The notes under the pieces were generated by a model. The model saw only the letters and a program-made list of their open reading frames with translations, had not been told where the DNA came from and ran no database searches. A stretch of 64,000 nucleotides of DNA from Nematostella vectensis (Eukaryota > Cnidaria > Anthozoa > Actiniaria > Edwardsiidae), in NCBI RefSeq assembly GCF_932526225.1, contig NC_064041.1:558001-622000 (forward strand), in the 5' to 3' direction. Positions 22,401 to 33,600 of this stretch are shown piece after piece. Position 1 is the first letter of the stretch. The number at the start of each line of letters is the position of its first letter. Made by a program: the position numbers and the translations under genes.

Positions 22401-22490
22401 AAAGAGCGGGAATACGACGTTGGTGTTCTGACGATCTTGAGTACAGTAGCAGCGCAAAAAGTGATACAACGAGCGGACCATAAAATATCG
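19489..22490 (-). mobile_element. Non-LTR retrotransposon (CR1/L2-like), near full length but broken
   Basis: Minus strand, in order. An N-terminal PHD-type zinc finger is at 22348-22150 (HPCGLCKKAVKENHKAIECE, CLTWYHTNCAAMS). The 3' half of an apurinic-like endonuclease is at 21768-21109 (LDLSFSSLPN, GISDHDADLFEVNL). RT is at 20634-20100 with VDVIFLDFAKAFDSVPLKRL and FADDCVLHRNV. A C-terminal relic reaches about 19600, then the 3' end at 19489-19570. Many frameshifts and stops show it is dead. Its 3' terminus matches the short insertions in SRD5A3 and at 18000-18145, so related copies were active here. Confidence 0.85.
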
Positions 22491-22514
22491 CGGGCGCCAT
22501 GTTGTAGCAGCGCT

Positions 22515-22605
22515 GACCGTTACTTATATACTGACTTAATACTTATATACTGACTTAATACTTATTAAGACTTAATACTTATAAACTGACTTAATACTTT
22601 AAAAG
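22515..22605. repeat. Short tandem repeat
   Basis: Four to five imperfect copies of a 19-20 bp unit containing ACTTATATACTGACTTAAT, beside the 5' end of the LINE. Confidence 0.7.
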
Positions 22606-22829
22606 GATTATTCATTTTACTTTACTATCCCGACAAAAACCTCCTTTTTGTGCCTAGAGAAATTGAAAATAGTGTATGTTCAAAAGTATAAAATTTGAAA
22701 TATGATAAATTATTTGAAATCTGACATTTTCTTAGTCCAGTCCCTGCAACTCAAACACTAGTTAAAATGCAGGATCTAAGGAAATAGAATTAGCTCACAC
22801 CCCACTTATCGCGACATCAAAATTTTCGT

Positions 22830-22912
22830 AAAAAAAAAAACAGAACCCGGGTCGCTGCAGTCGGTGACAAGCGTCCGCATCGCTAGACTAACGTAGCATT
22901 GCTAAGTCGCCT
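22830..22912 (-). pseudogene. tRNA-like sequence (SINE head or tRNA pseudogene)
   Basis: The minus strand contains TTAGTCTAGCGATGCGGACG, resembling a tRNA D-arm/box A, then CAGCGACCCGGGTTCTG, resembling a T-arm/box B, then a T-run that would terminate RNA polymerase III. The cloverleaf is imperfect, so a functional tRNA is unlikely. A tRNA-derived SINE head is the best guess. Confidence 0.4.
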
Positions 22913-23227
22913 TGTAACTAAATTTAGTTTTACTATTGGTATCGTACCGTTCGAAACGTTTTTACTAGCATGTCAAATTTCAGCATATTCTTTCCGGAAA
23001 CAAAATAAAATACCCGCAATAATCGATCACGTGGCAACTGAGCCCACATTACAACCTGTCCTGGCGAGGGGCTAAACAGAGGCAGCAACCAAGCTGCAAA
23101 TGCAAGACTAGACATCCACGCAAGGGGATTCTGGGAACGTCAGAGATCTGCATATTTTGATGTTAGGGTGTGCACCCGAATGCTGCCTCCCAACCTTAGA
23201 GACACGGACTTTGAAGCGGAGAATGGA

Positions 23228-23700
23228 CGGGCCAGAATTTTATAGACTAAGACGGCGAGGACGGCGACTACGACGACGACGACGATGATGATGACGATAA
23301 TGATGATGATGGTAATAATATATTTATTTATAAATCGCTAAAACTATGTGTACATATTCTAAAGCGCTAAATAAAATGAGACAGAGAAAACAAAAATTAC
23401 AACATTATATTGTAGGCTAGGAGGACCAAATATGTCTTCTTAGCCTGTTTAAATGGAGGCAGGCCCTTTATCCCGCTAATGTAGCTTGGTAATTGGTTTC
23501 ACAGTTCTGGACCGGCATGAACAAACGCCCTGTCCCCTAGAGTTTTGCATTTTGTTGGGATTACCAGTAGATTAGCTGAGTTGGATCTGAGATTATAGGA
23601 CGAACGACTGCAGTGGATATAGGACTTCAGATAAGAATTTCATAGCGTAATCTGAATGCCACGGTTGTTAGTAGGGAAGGTATGGAATTAGCTCGATTTT
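23228..23700 (-). mobile_element. LINE C-terminal fragment with microsatellite tail
   Basis: Minus strand, from right to left: LVIPTKCKTLGDRAFVHAGP, one in-frame stop (TGA where Trp is expected), then NQLPSYISGIKGLPPFKQAK. This is the C-terminus of an L2/CR1-like polyprotein. An AT-rich 3' UTR with TTTAGCGCTTTAGAATATG and a (ATC)n/(GTC)n tail follows at 23250-23320. Confidence 0.7.
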
Positions 23701-23727
23701 TGAGGGGAATACATTATCTTGCGGTCA

Positions 23728-23875
23728 GTTCCGACGGCCGTCGCATCTATTCTTTTCCGACGGCCGTCGCATTCTTTTCCGACGGCCTTCGTACAACGGG
23801 GCCATTCGGTTTCGACGGCCGTAGCATCTATTCTATTACTACGGCCGTCGTATAGTCCAGCTGCGACGGCCAATT
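23728..23875. repeat. Cluster of CGACGGCCGTCG palindromes
   Basis: The 12-bp perfect palindrome CGACGGCCGTCG occurs at least twice, with close variants nearby (CGACGGCCTTCG, CGACGGCCGTAG, CTACGGCCGTCG). Copies are spaced about 15-35 bp apart in an otherwise AT-rich region. Confidence 0.7.
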
Positions 23876-24267
23876 CAGCCGGTAAACGTTAAACAAAACC
23901 CACCAATATTACTACTAATTGCGGTCCTGAAAGCGGGGTGCAACCGCGGGGTACAGCCGCGAAAAAAAACTATTCAATGATTAGGATCAAGCGATGCGAC
24001 GACGACGTGGAGGAAATAGAGAAAAAGAAGATGCTGACTATAATGACGAAGAAACGCTTGTATTCTATTTTATAAAGATGTGTTATATTTTATTGCCTTA
24101 AAAAATTATAAGATTGTGTTGTTGTTTACGGTCTTGTCATCTCAGTATTCGATCTTGTTATGCTAATGAGTGGTGTTCGATCGCGGGGTCACGCAAAGAG
24201 CGTGAAAAAAATCGACTCTAGTGCTGACACACTGAAAATATTTTCCTGCTTTTGTAATTCTACCACA

Positions 24268-24536
24268 GGTAACCCAAGCATAATGTTGGTTGACTGCAAT
24301 GTAATCGTTAGGGGGTTTTATACCTCAAAATGTATAAGAATTTCTCAATAAAATTCCACGAAACTCACCGTGTGGCTAGTCCGCGATGTCCTTGATGCTA
24401 ATGTGAAGTTTTAAGAATCTACCCTCACCTTTCCATGTACATTTCTTATAAAATTTTGAGGTATAAAAACCCCGTATGTTAGAAGGCCTAACTACAGTAC
24501 ATTGCAGTCAACTAACATTATGCTTGGGCTACCCGT
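24268..24536. mobile_element. Inverted-repeat element (MITE-like)
   Basis: The left arm at about 24268-24355 (GGTAACCCAAGCATAATGTT, GTTGACTGCAATGTA, TATACCTCAAAA) recurs inverted at about 24445-24535. Each arm is about 90 bp and diverged, with a spacer of about 90 bp. No coding capacity. The outer sequence AGGTAACCCAAGCA also appears at about 32165, suggesting another family member. Confidence 0.65.
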
Positions 24537-24539
24537 GAT

Positions 24540-26590
24540 TCTACAAAGCAAGTAAGACAACAGTTTGGTTAAACTATTTGATTATAACAACGCTCATCGT
24601 AAAAATTTATAAGGTTAATACAGAAATAAACCTATACATAAACTAGAGTACCTATTGAATATAGGGTATACATATTTAGGCCTCCAAGCTATAATACTTT
24701 TGATTATGGATTATATCGCCTGGGTTTCTAAGGACTCTTCTAACTAAAGGCTCTTTCTTTTTTTTTTTACATGTCTATTGAATATATGCTGTCAAATCCT
24801 GCAGTATGTTAATTCACTAGAGATAACATAAAGTTATTCTTTAAAACGACTTTTACCCCGGTCAAGCAGTTCAACTACGATTGTAAAATGGTTTACTCCA
24901 AGCTGGGACATCTTCTTGCTGAGCAATCTTCGTAATAACGCCTCACCCGCCTCACCAAGCTTCACCATGCTTTCGACGAGGTGGCTTGATAAGAGTGAAC
25001 CTCGTCCGAAAGTTTTGTCTTAATGTAGGCATGTTTTTTAATCATTTTTTGTTTTGTTTTAGATTTTGTATTTGTCTCGGTTTGAGACGGGTGAAATCAT
25101 GACAGAAGATCGGATTGGCCTATTGGTGTTGTGTCCCTGTTGATCTTTTTGTCCCGTTTGGCCTGTCTGTCTCTTTTGTCCCGTTTTTGGTCCTTTTGGG
25201 ACGTTCACTTAGGATATTGAACCCGCTCGGTACTCCCCGATCTCCGCACCCTAGCGCCATCCTGTAGGTCAATAAAACATTAACCAATGTCAAGATTGGC
25301 ACCACGTTTGTTAACACGCAGTATCCAACCTATCAATAATAACTGACAATAACATCGAAGAATAGCAAGCACACGAATTTCATTTCACTGATACAATGAC
25401 TACATTACGTATTTATCGGTGCAACGTCATGGACCCAAAACATAGAATCCATCTCGGACATCTGTTTCGACCTTATTGGGTCTCATAGCGGAAAAAGTTT
25501 TAAAAAAGTTATAAAAATAAAATAGATTCTTTGTTATGACGTAGCTATTAGACCTCATACCAGTCACAAATCCAAGCCTTCTTTTTTCCAAACACCCCCT
25601 CGCCTCTACATATTTTCCTATTTCCCCTCTTTTTCCTCTTTCTCCTAATGTTCAACAAATAATGCCTGGTCTCCCGAATGTTAAAATGAAAAAAGCGAAA
25701 GTCCAGACGATCAAGTTGTTGTCATGATAAAATTGTTAAGCAACAGTGGGCGGTTTTGACAGTTTGCCGACAAGCTGTTCATATAAAAGTTTTATGAACA
25801 GAGACCCCACCCCATTCAATAAGTAAAGGATTCAACCTAAGAAACGCGCGTAAGGACGGACTGATCTTCCCATTACGGATCGAACGCAAGCAGGACTAAA
25901 ACATTAAATCAAATTATATAAAAACTGAGTTCTATTAGAATTTGAATTTTGAAAGAATGAGGAAGGCTGCCACTGGAGGAACTGAACATGACATCAACTT
26001 GTTTTCCATGTAGAAGTCAGTGGGCAACCGTGGACAGCTGTTACAGATATACTTACTAGCATCATAGCGGAGCCCCATAATAGGTATAGAATCAAAGCAA
26101 AGCAATGATGAACTCGGGGAATTTTTGTACAGAAAATATTAAGACTAAAATATGTCTAGATGATGCCATGATGCCAATGGCTTATGACTGACATAGCTTT
26201 TTTTTTTATAAAAAGCCCTAATAAAAAGGTCATATAAGGCAGCAGTCATGTGATATCCACCCACGTCTGGTTACACAAATTGTGGATAATTGCTATAAAC
26301 ATCAGATAAATCCTTTTCTGACAAATGAACATGGCAGTGCACTAATATATTGCTGATTAAAAATGTCCTATTGCCTTTTAAATGTATTCGATGATTGTGG
26401 TAGTATAGACTGTAACAATATGGCTTACTATTATTTTGATTTTAAATTGTTTGTAAGATATAGGGATATCATCCCAAACACATCATAATAGAATGCTGCC
26501 CCTTGTACTTTATCTTTAAATAACTTAACTGCCTCTAGCGAGCTAATCCGGCAATTGGCGGTCAGCGGGGGCTGGCGCGTGAGAACGGGC
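24540..26590. other. Unannotated unique region
   Basis: No recognised gene, array or mobile-element domain. The frame at 25120-25317 is low complexity, from short TTTTGTCCCGTTT-like repeats. Confidence 0.4.
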
Positions 26591-26592
26591 GA

Positions 26593-26766
26593 CAACATAC
26601 AGTCGTTTGATAAAAGGTTGTCATCAACCGGCTTTGCGACTACGCGACAAGCCCGCATGTAAGCATGGGTAAAAACCACTGAAGAGCCTAGCAGCATATA
26701 TTAGCCACCGCTACACCGTCTAAGTCTAAAGTTATGTAGTGACAACCTCTTGTCAAACGACTGTAT
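26593..26766. mobile_element. Small terminal-inverted-repeat element
   Basis: ACAGTCGTTTGATAAAAGGT at the left is mirrored by ACCTCTTGTCAAACGACTGT at the right. About 25-bp inverted ends flank about 120 bp of non-coding sequence. A non-autonomous DNA element is likely. Confidence 0.55.
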
Positions 26767-27167
26767 ACAAAAACAATAGTAATACAATAATATATTCGCG
26801 AAGGGCATAACTTAACGTGACATGTAAATAGCAAACAAACGAAAAACAAAGCCCATCATCGGATTAGCTCACTAGGTAAGGCCGCTACAAAGTTGGCTGC
26901 AGATGGTAGACAGGGAAAAACTGCCTGCGAGAGCAATCCAGATGGGAATAGCAGCTCAGAATATTTCCTTTTCTGGAAACACAAATATGGCGGCCTAAAT
27001 GGATTATGACGTCATCATTCAAGCCCCTCGCCTTTTACCGCCGGGAAGATATATTTTTCGCTTTAAAAGCTTTTTCCCGTCGATTTTTGCAATTTTAGAG
27101 CAGCCAGTGTTATAGGTCATCTTTCCAAGATATCTCGTGCAAGGCTTCGAAGCGATGGAGTAAAAAT

Positions 27168-27772
27168 ATGGAAGATGGTGAGTATTTATTCGAAGGGAAT
27201 TGGAGCTCTGCAGCCCCATGTTTGACCGACTTCGAACCCAAACACATGTAGAAATTTGCCAAGATCTCTCTACAATAATTTTTCTGGGCTTAGAAAAAAT
27301 TTTTCTGAGAGGTGTTATGTAGCTTTCGAAATCGGTCTGTCTCTATATGGGACGCGACGCCAGTTGCTGGGACGTTTGGTTTCTTTAAATAATATCGTGT
27401 TGAGCTCTGCATATCACCGACATAAGTATAGGAAACAAGGGCCCTCCCTACACTGTCAAGTGGACTGCTTCGTTTGATAGCTAGCCTAGCCGTATTTATT
27501 GCTCTCATTTTTTGCTTTTTCTGGCTGATTTTAAAACCAGAAATCTTATACAGCGCTGCCAAAGTTTATTATTAAATAGCTAAATTGAGTAAAAATAAAA
27601 TAAAATTAGTGTGTGAGGCTGTAGTTTCAGTTGGCTCCTCTGCAATAAGGCCATCATAAATAATAAGCTACTGTATTCTATAAATCAAATTGAAAAGAAA
27701 CCCCTTCCTCTTTTCTTAATATAATTGTTACAATTTATTTCAGATATTGTCCATGGCAAAGAAGATGAAGAT
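27168..27772 (+). other. Candidate 5' exons of an unidentified gene
   Basis: ATGGAAGATG at 27168-27177 is followed by GTGAGTATT, a good donor. After an AT-rich stretch, TTTATTTCAG ends at 27743. Joining gives MEDDIVHGKEDED, continuing either to a TAA or to a donor-like AAGTAAAT near 27773. A promoter-like stretch with ATGACGTCATC lies upstream at about 27005. No downstream exon was identified, so this may be chance. Confidence 0.2.
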
Positions 27773-27779
27773 AAGTAAA

Positions 27780-29220
27780 TATATAAGGATGGACAGAGAG
27801 ATCATTGAATTTTCTCCTTTGTATTCCAGTTATTGATAAAAAAAACTTATACTATTCTTTTTTTGAATATTTGTTTTATTTGTTCAAGCTATGTGTTATT
27901 GACTGTTACACTTTTTGAAAGTATGGTTACAAACTGACCCCCCAATTCTGTAGCACTGTCAAGAAAATAGGGAGACCCCCTTCGTATTTACAAAGACAAG
28001 GCTTAATAAAGAACGCTGCTTGGTGGAAAATGGGTATGAGATTATATGGTGAGGGAAGGGTTTTCTCCTTTTAGTAAGATCCGAGTATAAACCAAGAGCT
28101 TGGATGAAGGTTGGTTAAAATATTTTTTATGTATTAAATCCCCAGAGCTAACACAGTATTATACTTCTGGGTTTTTTAATTCGCACTAAACATAATATAC
28201 GACACAGCATATTGTGCATTCAAAAGGTGCAATGGGCTTTTGAAATGAGAGGGGATCTATGATAATTTCACATCACTTTTATGTTTGGTGCTTGATTGTA
28301 AAAATTGTATGATTGGACAAATTGTTTCCAATTGTTTTCAAAATTTTCTACCAGACAGAATTCAAATCATTAGAAGTCTGTTGGAGTAAAATTGTTTAGG
28401 AGAAGAATGATGAGCTTATGAAAATGATTTGTTTTCAAGACATATTGCATTATACATATGCTGTAAAAATATTTTCAACATAACATGTGTCCACTGCATT
28501 TCTTTGGGATTGAACATTTTACCAACAAGCTTGTGTATTTTTGGGGTGGCAAGTTTCCATCCTTTTTGGGTGTATGAAATTTTGAGCTCTGTTCCATAAT
28601 GTTTATAACTGAATACTGCCCCCCCTCCCAACCCACCCCTGGGCAATTATCCCTCTAACTTTCAAGGCATATAAATCCTAAGCCCATTCTAGGCCCCCAT
28701 TCAATTTTTAACAGCGCCTGCATAAGGCAATTTGAATACTGAATGTTCATGATCGACCGACAAACTCGGACGGGCTGCATATCTAACTTATTGAAACTAA
28801 ACACAACACACCGTAAGGCATGTATTTATGCATGCATTATGAGCTTCGGAGGACGCGACGAATACCATTTGCAGTACTGAGTAGTCAACTCCAGGGTCAA
28901 GAATCCATGCCTGCTTTTCCACCGTTAAGTGTGTCTTCGAATTCCAGTATAATTACGCTTCCAATCTGTAATTCAATCGTGATGATCATCATCCTCGCCG
29001 TCATCTATTGACTATAGCGAATCGGACTTTCCCACCGAACATAGCCATTTGAAATACAAATTTTTACCACATCTTTGCTCCCAAAGGCTTTTCTAAAAGT
29101 CTTTCAAGTTTGGTAGGTCTAACACCCTACCAAAAAGCAGAAAGATACTGTTTTATGCTCTTATTCTTGTCTCTCTATGGCCGCCATGTTTTGTTTTACT
29201 TAGGTCCAGCGGGTGTTATG
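27780..29220. other. Unannotated region
   Basis: No recognisable gene or array. Short frames (28416-28646, 28820-29011) lack known motifs. Confidence 0.4.
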
Positions 29221-29223
29221 ACG

Positions 29224-29722
29224 TCATCTTACAATTTGATCTGTGATTGGTTGTTTCAATGTTTTGATGCCTCGAATGTCAAAACAAAAAAGTGTTTCCA
29301 GAAAAAGAAATATTCTGAGCTGAATAGTGCGTGAGTAGAAGGAGAACTGAAAAGCATTAATTTTAGCTGGGAGGAGTGAAAATTGGTAGCTATTACAGGC
29401 ACTGGCTGTTGTGAAGTACGCAACAGTCTTAGGTGAAATATCAGGCGGAAAATCAATTTTGACGAGGCCGGAGTTTATCTTATATAAAAGTGCGAGTTCA
29501 ATAACTATTTTTCGATGTTGGAGTGACTGCCAGCACATTAATCATTTGGGTAACGCTACTTGTTCTTTGGTAATCCCCTGTTGTAAAGCGTGCGGCTCTA
29601 CGCTGGACAGATTCCAACGTGCTAATATCCCTCTTAGTATGTGGAGACCATGCCACCGAACGTACTCGAGGATGGGGTGGTAGGGGGACATGTAGGCTCA
29701 CTCCTTTATTCGGACGGAACAC
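29224..29722 (-). mobile_element. LINE C-terminal fragment, frameshifted
   Basis: Minus strand: HTKRDISTLESVQRRAARFT and TGDYQRTSSVTQMINVL, then after a frameshift SLQHRKIVIELALLYKINSG and FPPDISPKTVAY. This is the C-terminal region after the RT of CR1/L2-like elements. 5'-truncated. Confidence 0.8.
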
Positions 29723-30044
29723 GATGAAAGGTTACTCTGTAGCACTCCTAGGACTCGTTTCGCCTTCTTTTTAACTTCCTCAGCTTGCATGTCCCAACGT
29801 ATTTTTGGCACGTGACGCTCTCTTGTTTTTGCTTTATTCATGTTATCTGACTGTTTTTTTTTTTTTAATTTGTTTCGTTTTTTTTCGTTAGCACGACTGT
29901 TTGGGTCTCAGCTAAAATATTGATGAAGCATTCAATGTGTGGTTTCTATTTGCCTTTTCATTAAATTCTTTTTGGGGCCTTCACACAATTTTAATATGTT
30001 TCAATTGTAAATCTTTTGGTATCAAGTTGGACTGAGCTGCTTGT

Positions 30045-30662
30045 TTTAGAGCTTGTGTAATAATGGCAAAGGCTGCAATATTGTAGTGCCACATAGTAGC
30101 ACAGCTTGTGTAATAAATAATGGCAGTGGCTGCAATATTGTAGTGCCACATAGTAGCACAGCTTGTGTAATAAATAATGGCAGTGGCTGCAATATTGTAG
30201 TGCCACATAGTAGCACAGCTTGTGTAATAAATAATGACAAAGGCTGCGATATTGTAGTGCCACACAGTACCACAGCTTGTGTAATAAAGAATGGCAAAAG
30301 CTGCAATATTGTAGTGCCACACAGTAGCACAGCTTGTGTAATAATGGCAAAGGCTGCAATAATGTAGTGCCACACAGTAGCACAGCTTGTGTAATAAATA
30401 GTGGCAAAGGCTGCAATTATGTAGTGCCACACAGTAGCACAGCTTGTGTAATAACGGCAGTTGCTGCAGTATTGTAGTGCCACACAGTAGCACAGCTTGT
30501 GTAATAAATAATGACAAAGGCTGCAATATTGTAGTGCCACACAGTAGCACAGCTTGTGTAAGAAATAATGACAAAGGCTGCAATATTGTAGTGCCACACA
30601 GTAGCACAGCTTGTGTAATAAATAATGGCAAAGGCTGCGATATTGTAGTGCCACATAGTAGC
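30045..30662. repeat. 57-bp minisatellite, about 11 copies
   Basis: Tandem units containing GCACAGCTTGTGTAATAA and GGCTGCAATATTGTAGTGCC. Some units are 54 bp, lacking three bases of AATAAATAATGG. The period is a multiple of three, so several frames on both strands stay open through the array; none resembles a protein. Confidence 0.95.
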
Positions 30663-32850
30663 GGTAGCTTTTTTCCTGTGTGATACATCAGTGTAGGAAG
30701 TTGTCACAGACTGCAGTTGCATGTCATGCATTTCTAGTTCACTGGTTAAGTAAGCTCTTTAGTGCAATAAGTGATGTGGCCATGATTTTGTAATGGTTTT
30801 GTAGTATTTTCCTTGACACAGCATGGCAAGACAATAATATCTTGGTAATTTCTGATTGTTGATCTTGGTACATGATGTTGCTGAGTGTAATTTTTCTTTT
30901 CAACTGCACTTGTTTTGCTCTCCTTTTAAGTTATTGCTGCTTGTAGCTCGTATGGTATAGCATGAACAGAACAGAAGAAGGCTGTGGTGACTGAAGGATG
31001 TTTGTAACTGTCTCTTTAACTTGAATTTGCCATATGTAAGCTCTAGTTTTTGAGAATTTCGTTTTACTCTTAAATGTTGTACTGAGAAAACTGCTTGGTT
31101 GAGTTTCATGTGATTCACATGGTCTAACAATTAACATGCAATTCCACTGCTTGAGAAGCTAAGAACCTAGAAAGAAGAGAATGGGAAGGATAACAATAAA
31201 ATAATCTGAAGAATAATATTTAAGAGTTCATATGAAGAAATATGTTGACCTGCTTTGATAGGTCTAGATGTAAAATCATATATAATAACAAGCATTTACA
31301 AATTCTCTCCCTACGAATCCTAAAGTTTTAAGCTTAAAACAATTACTGAGTAATATTATTGACTTACTTAATTGTCGATTTGATTTGATTTTTGATAGGA
31401 TTCGACGCTCAAAAGAATTTCTTGAAGTAGAACAACTCACAAAATTTGCCACAATTAAATCAAAATGGCGACTAGAGATATAATAAGTTACCCAAAAACG
31501 TTTTATTCCTTAAATTTTAAAAGCTGGCTAATTCCTTTAAAATTTATAGTATTTTACCACAAAGATTCATGTGAGGAATAATCCTCTTTTTGGTTTTACC
31601 GATTTTGATCTTTCCCGACTTCTCGGGCTCGAAATTCACATGGCTAAAATATTTAGAAAGTTCTCGGGACCCCGCAGTCCCCGAGACTTTTCGGGTAACT
31701 TTTTGGCTTTAGCAAAACTTCGAAAATAGCGCTATTGAGCGCAATCATTTGGAATACGAACCAAGAGGAAGTTTAAACTGTTTCTAAAACATGAAAGCGG
31801 TTCTCCAGAAGGAAAACATGCGAAATTTTGAGCAAAAATGCAAAATAAACTTTTCGGGCCCGAGAATTCTCGTGTGTTTCGAGAAACGGGCGCCTGTTTT
31901 GATTCGGTTCTTTACGATTTCAAAGTACACACTTCACCATTGGCTAAAAGATTCACAGCCCCATAATCCATAGCGAACGTGTAAAATAAGACGGCTGTTT
32001 TGATTCGCTCTTTGTACGGTTTCAAAGTAAACGCTTTACGACTGGCCAATATATTGACCCATCATTCTTTGCAATCGAATCGAAACCGCCGCCGCCACTC
32101 GAGTGTAATTAACGTAGTTATTCACAAAACTCGTTTTCCACGAGTAAAAAGGACTACAAAACACAGGTAACCCAAGCACTCGGTTTATATTCTAGTACAC
32201 AAGAGAATTTGTATATTGATTTTAAAAAATGGAAAATATAAAGAAAATAGACTTTTTAATGGACTCACTTTATATTCTTGTCTGTTTTTGGGATCTCTCC
32301 TGAGTATTATGGGCACATTTTACTCAGTCGTTTCCCTTTCAGCACCCATACAAGATAAGAGAAGAAGAAACAAACTTTAAAAAATAGCGTGCGCGCGCGC
32401 CGGGAATGGCGTCATTTTCGACTAGCCGTGAAGCGCGTGCAGACAGTTTGAATATTAATACACCGATAATAACTTTATTTTCTAGCCAAAGTTGGCAAAA
32501 TATTCCTAGACTTCAAGGCTTAGTTGTAATCTAGTTATTCCTCTGGCAAATCCTCATCAAATCTGTGCTTGATATGTTATTTTAGTCAGTCAAAAGCTAA
32601 GACAACCGATTCGTTCAATCCCAGTCACAGGCAGCCCAAGCTCATTATATCTAATTTGACGGGCAAAATTCAAAATCTTCAAAATTGTGTATTTATGAAT
32701 ACAATGACTCGCAATTACTCACTTGTTGTGCCGTTTATTACTCGACCGAGTTTGAAGCCATTCGACTGGGATTTCACCGGGTTGCTGAGTTTGTATTAAA
32801 CTGCATTACATGCACTGAGTGTCCAAGAATTGTTGGTTTGTAGGAAAAAA
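30663..32850. other. Unannotated region with a diverged tandem duplication
   Basis: Mostly unique. Two diverged copies of a block lie near 31880-31975 and 31990-32080, sharing TGTTTTGATTCG, TTTCAAAGTA and a final GCGAACG/GCAATCG. No gene was recognised. Confidence 0.4.
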
Positions 32851-32854
32851 ACAC

Positions 32855-33600
32855 GCAAACTACCGTTTTATCTCTACAAGCCTGTTTCGTGGTTGCCCAC
32901 TCATCAGAAGATTTATTAAGAAAATATTACTACCATCACTTATATACTATCTATGTATAAAATTAACATGAAAATAGGGCGTGAAATTTGAATGGCTGTT
33001 ATGATGAAATTGAATAGTTCAGCTGTTGCATAACAAGGCTTCGTTCCTGTGGCGGCACGAAGACACTAGCTCGTTACGCATGTTTAAAGTTGATAGCTTG
33101 GGTTGGCGGATAATGATAAGTTTTTCTTTGAGGCAGAGATTACATCTTTTGCTAGAGCTGTTGTAGGTGGAGTTAGATGACAGGATTTTCCATGAAATAA
33201 AGTGTTCTATGTTGTTGACTTTAAGGCTCCATATGTACTTGCTTAGTTCGGTCGAGTTTCTGTGTTTAGCGTGTCGGAGTGAGGCGGTGTGGTTTCTATA
33301 TCTTGTCTTGAATTCGTTCTCGGTTAGTCCTACGTAGGTTTCGGAGGTGTTGTTGTCCTTTCTTGTTACAGTGGCTTGGTAGATAGCAGATGATTGGAGG
33401 CAGTTTCCGGGGGCACGCGTTCTTTTGTCTGCAGTTGCATGTATTGTTATTGGCGGTGGCGAGGGAGGTGGGGGCGTCTTCGGTTGTTATTGATGAGGCG
33501 ATTATGCGTTTGTTGTGGCTGTCAATTATCTGCTTGGTGTTGCTCATGCAGCTATAACTGATTTTGACTGTGTTCCGGCTCTTGTAAGTGGTTTGTTTGC
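32855..33600 (-). mobile_element. Penelope-like element 3' end with GIY-YIG endonuclease relic
   Basis: Minus strand: VKISYSCMSNTKQIIDSHNK, then NCRQKNACP, a one-base frameshift, then ETYVGLTENEFKTRYRNHTA and LRHAKHRNSTELSKYIWSLK. It ends CRHRNEALLCNS with a stop at 33019-33021. This is the C-terminal GIY-YIG endonuclease domain of Penelope-like retroelements. The 3' tail contains CTGATGAGTGGGCAACCACG. No reverse transcriptase domain remains in the window. Confidence 0.85.

Noticed and set aside
26866-26945. tRNA-like stretch (GGATTAGCTCACTAGGTAAG)
   Set aside because: It resembles a box A only. No convincing box B or cloverleaf could be drawn.
28416-29011. Short frames at 28416-28646 and 28820-29011 as possible exons
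   Set aside because: No homology recognised and no paired splice sites giving a continuing frame.
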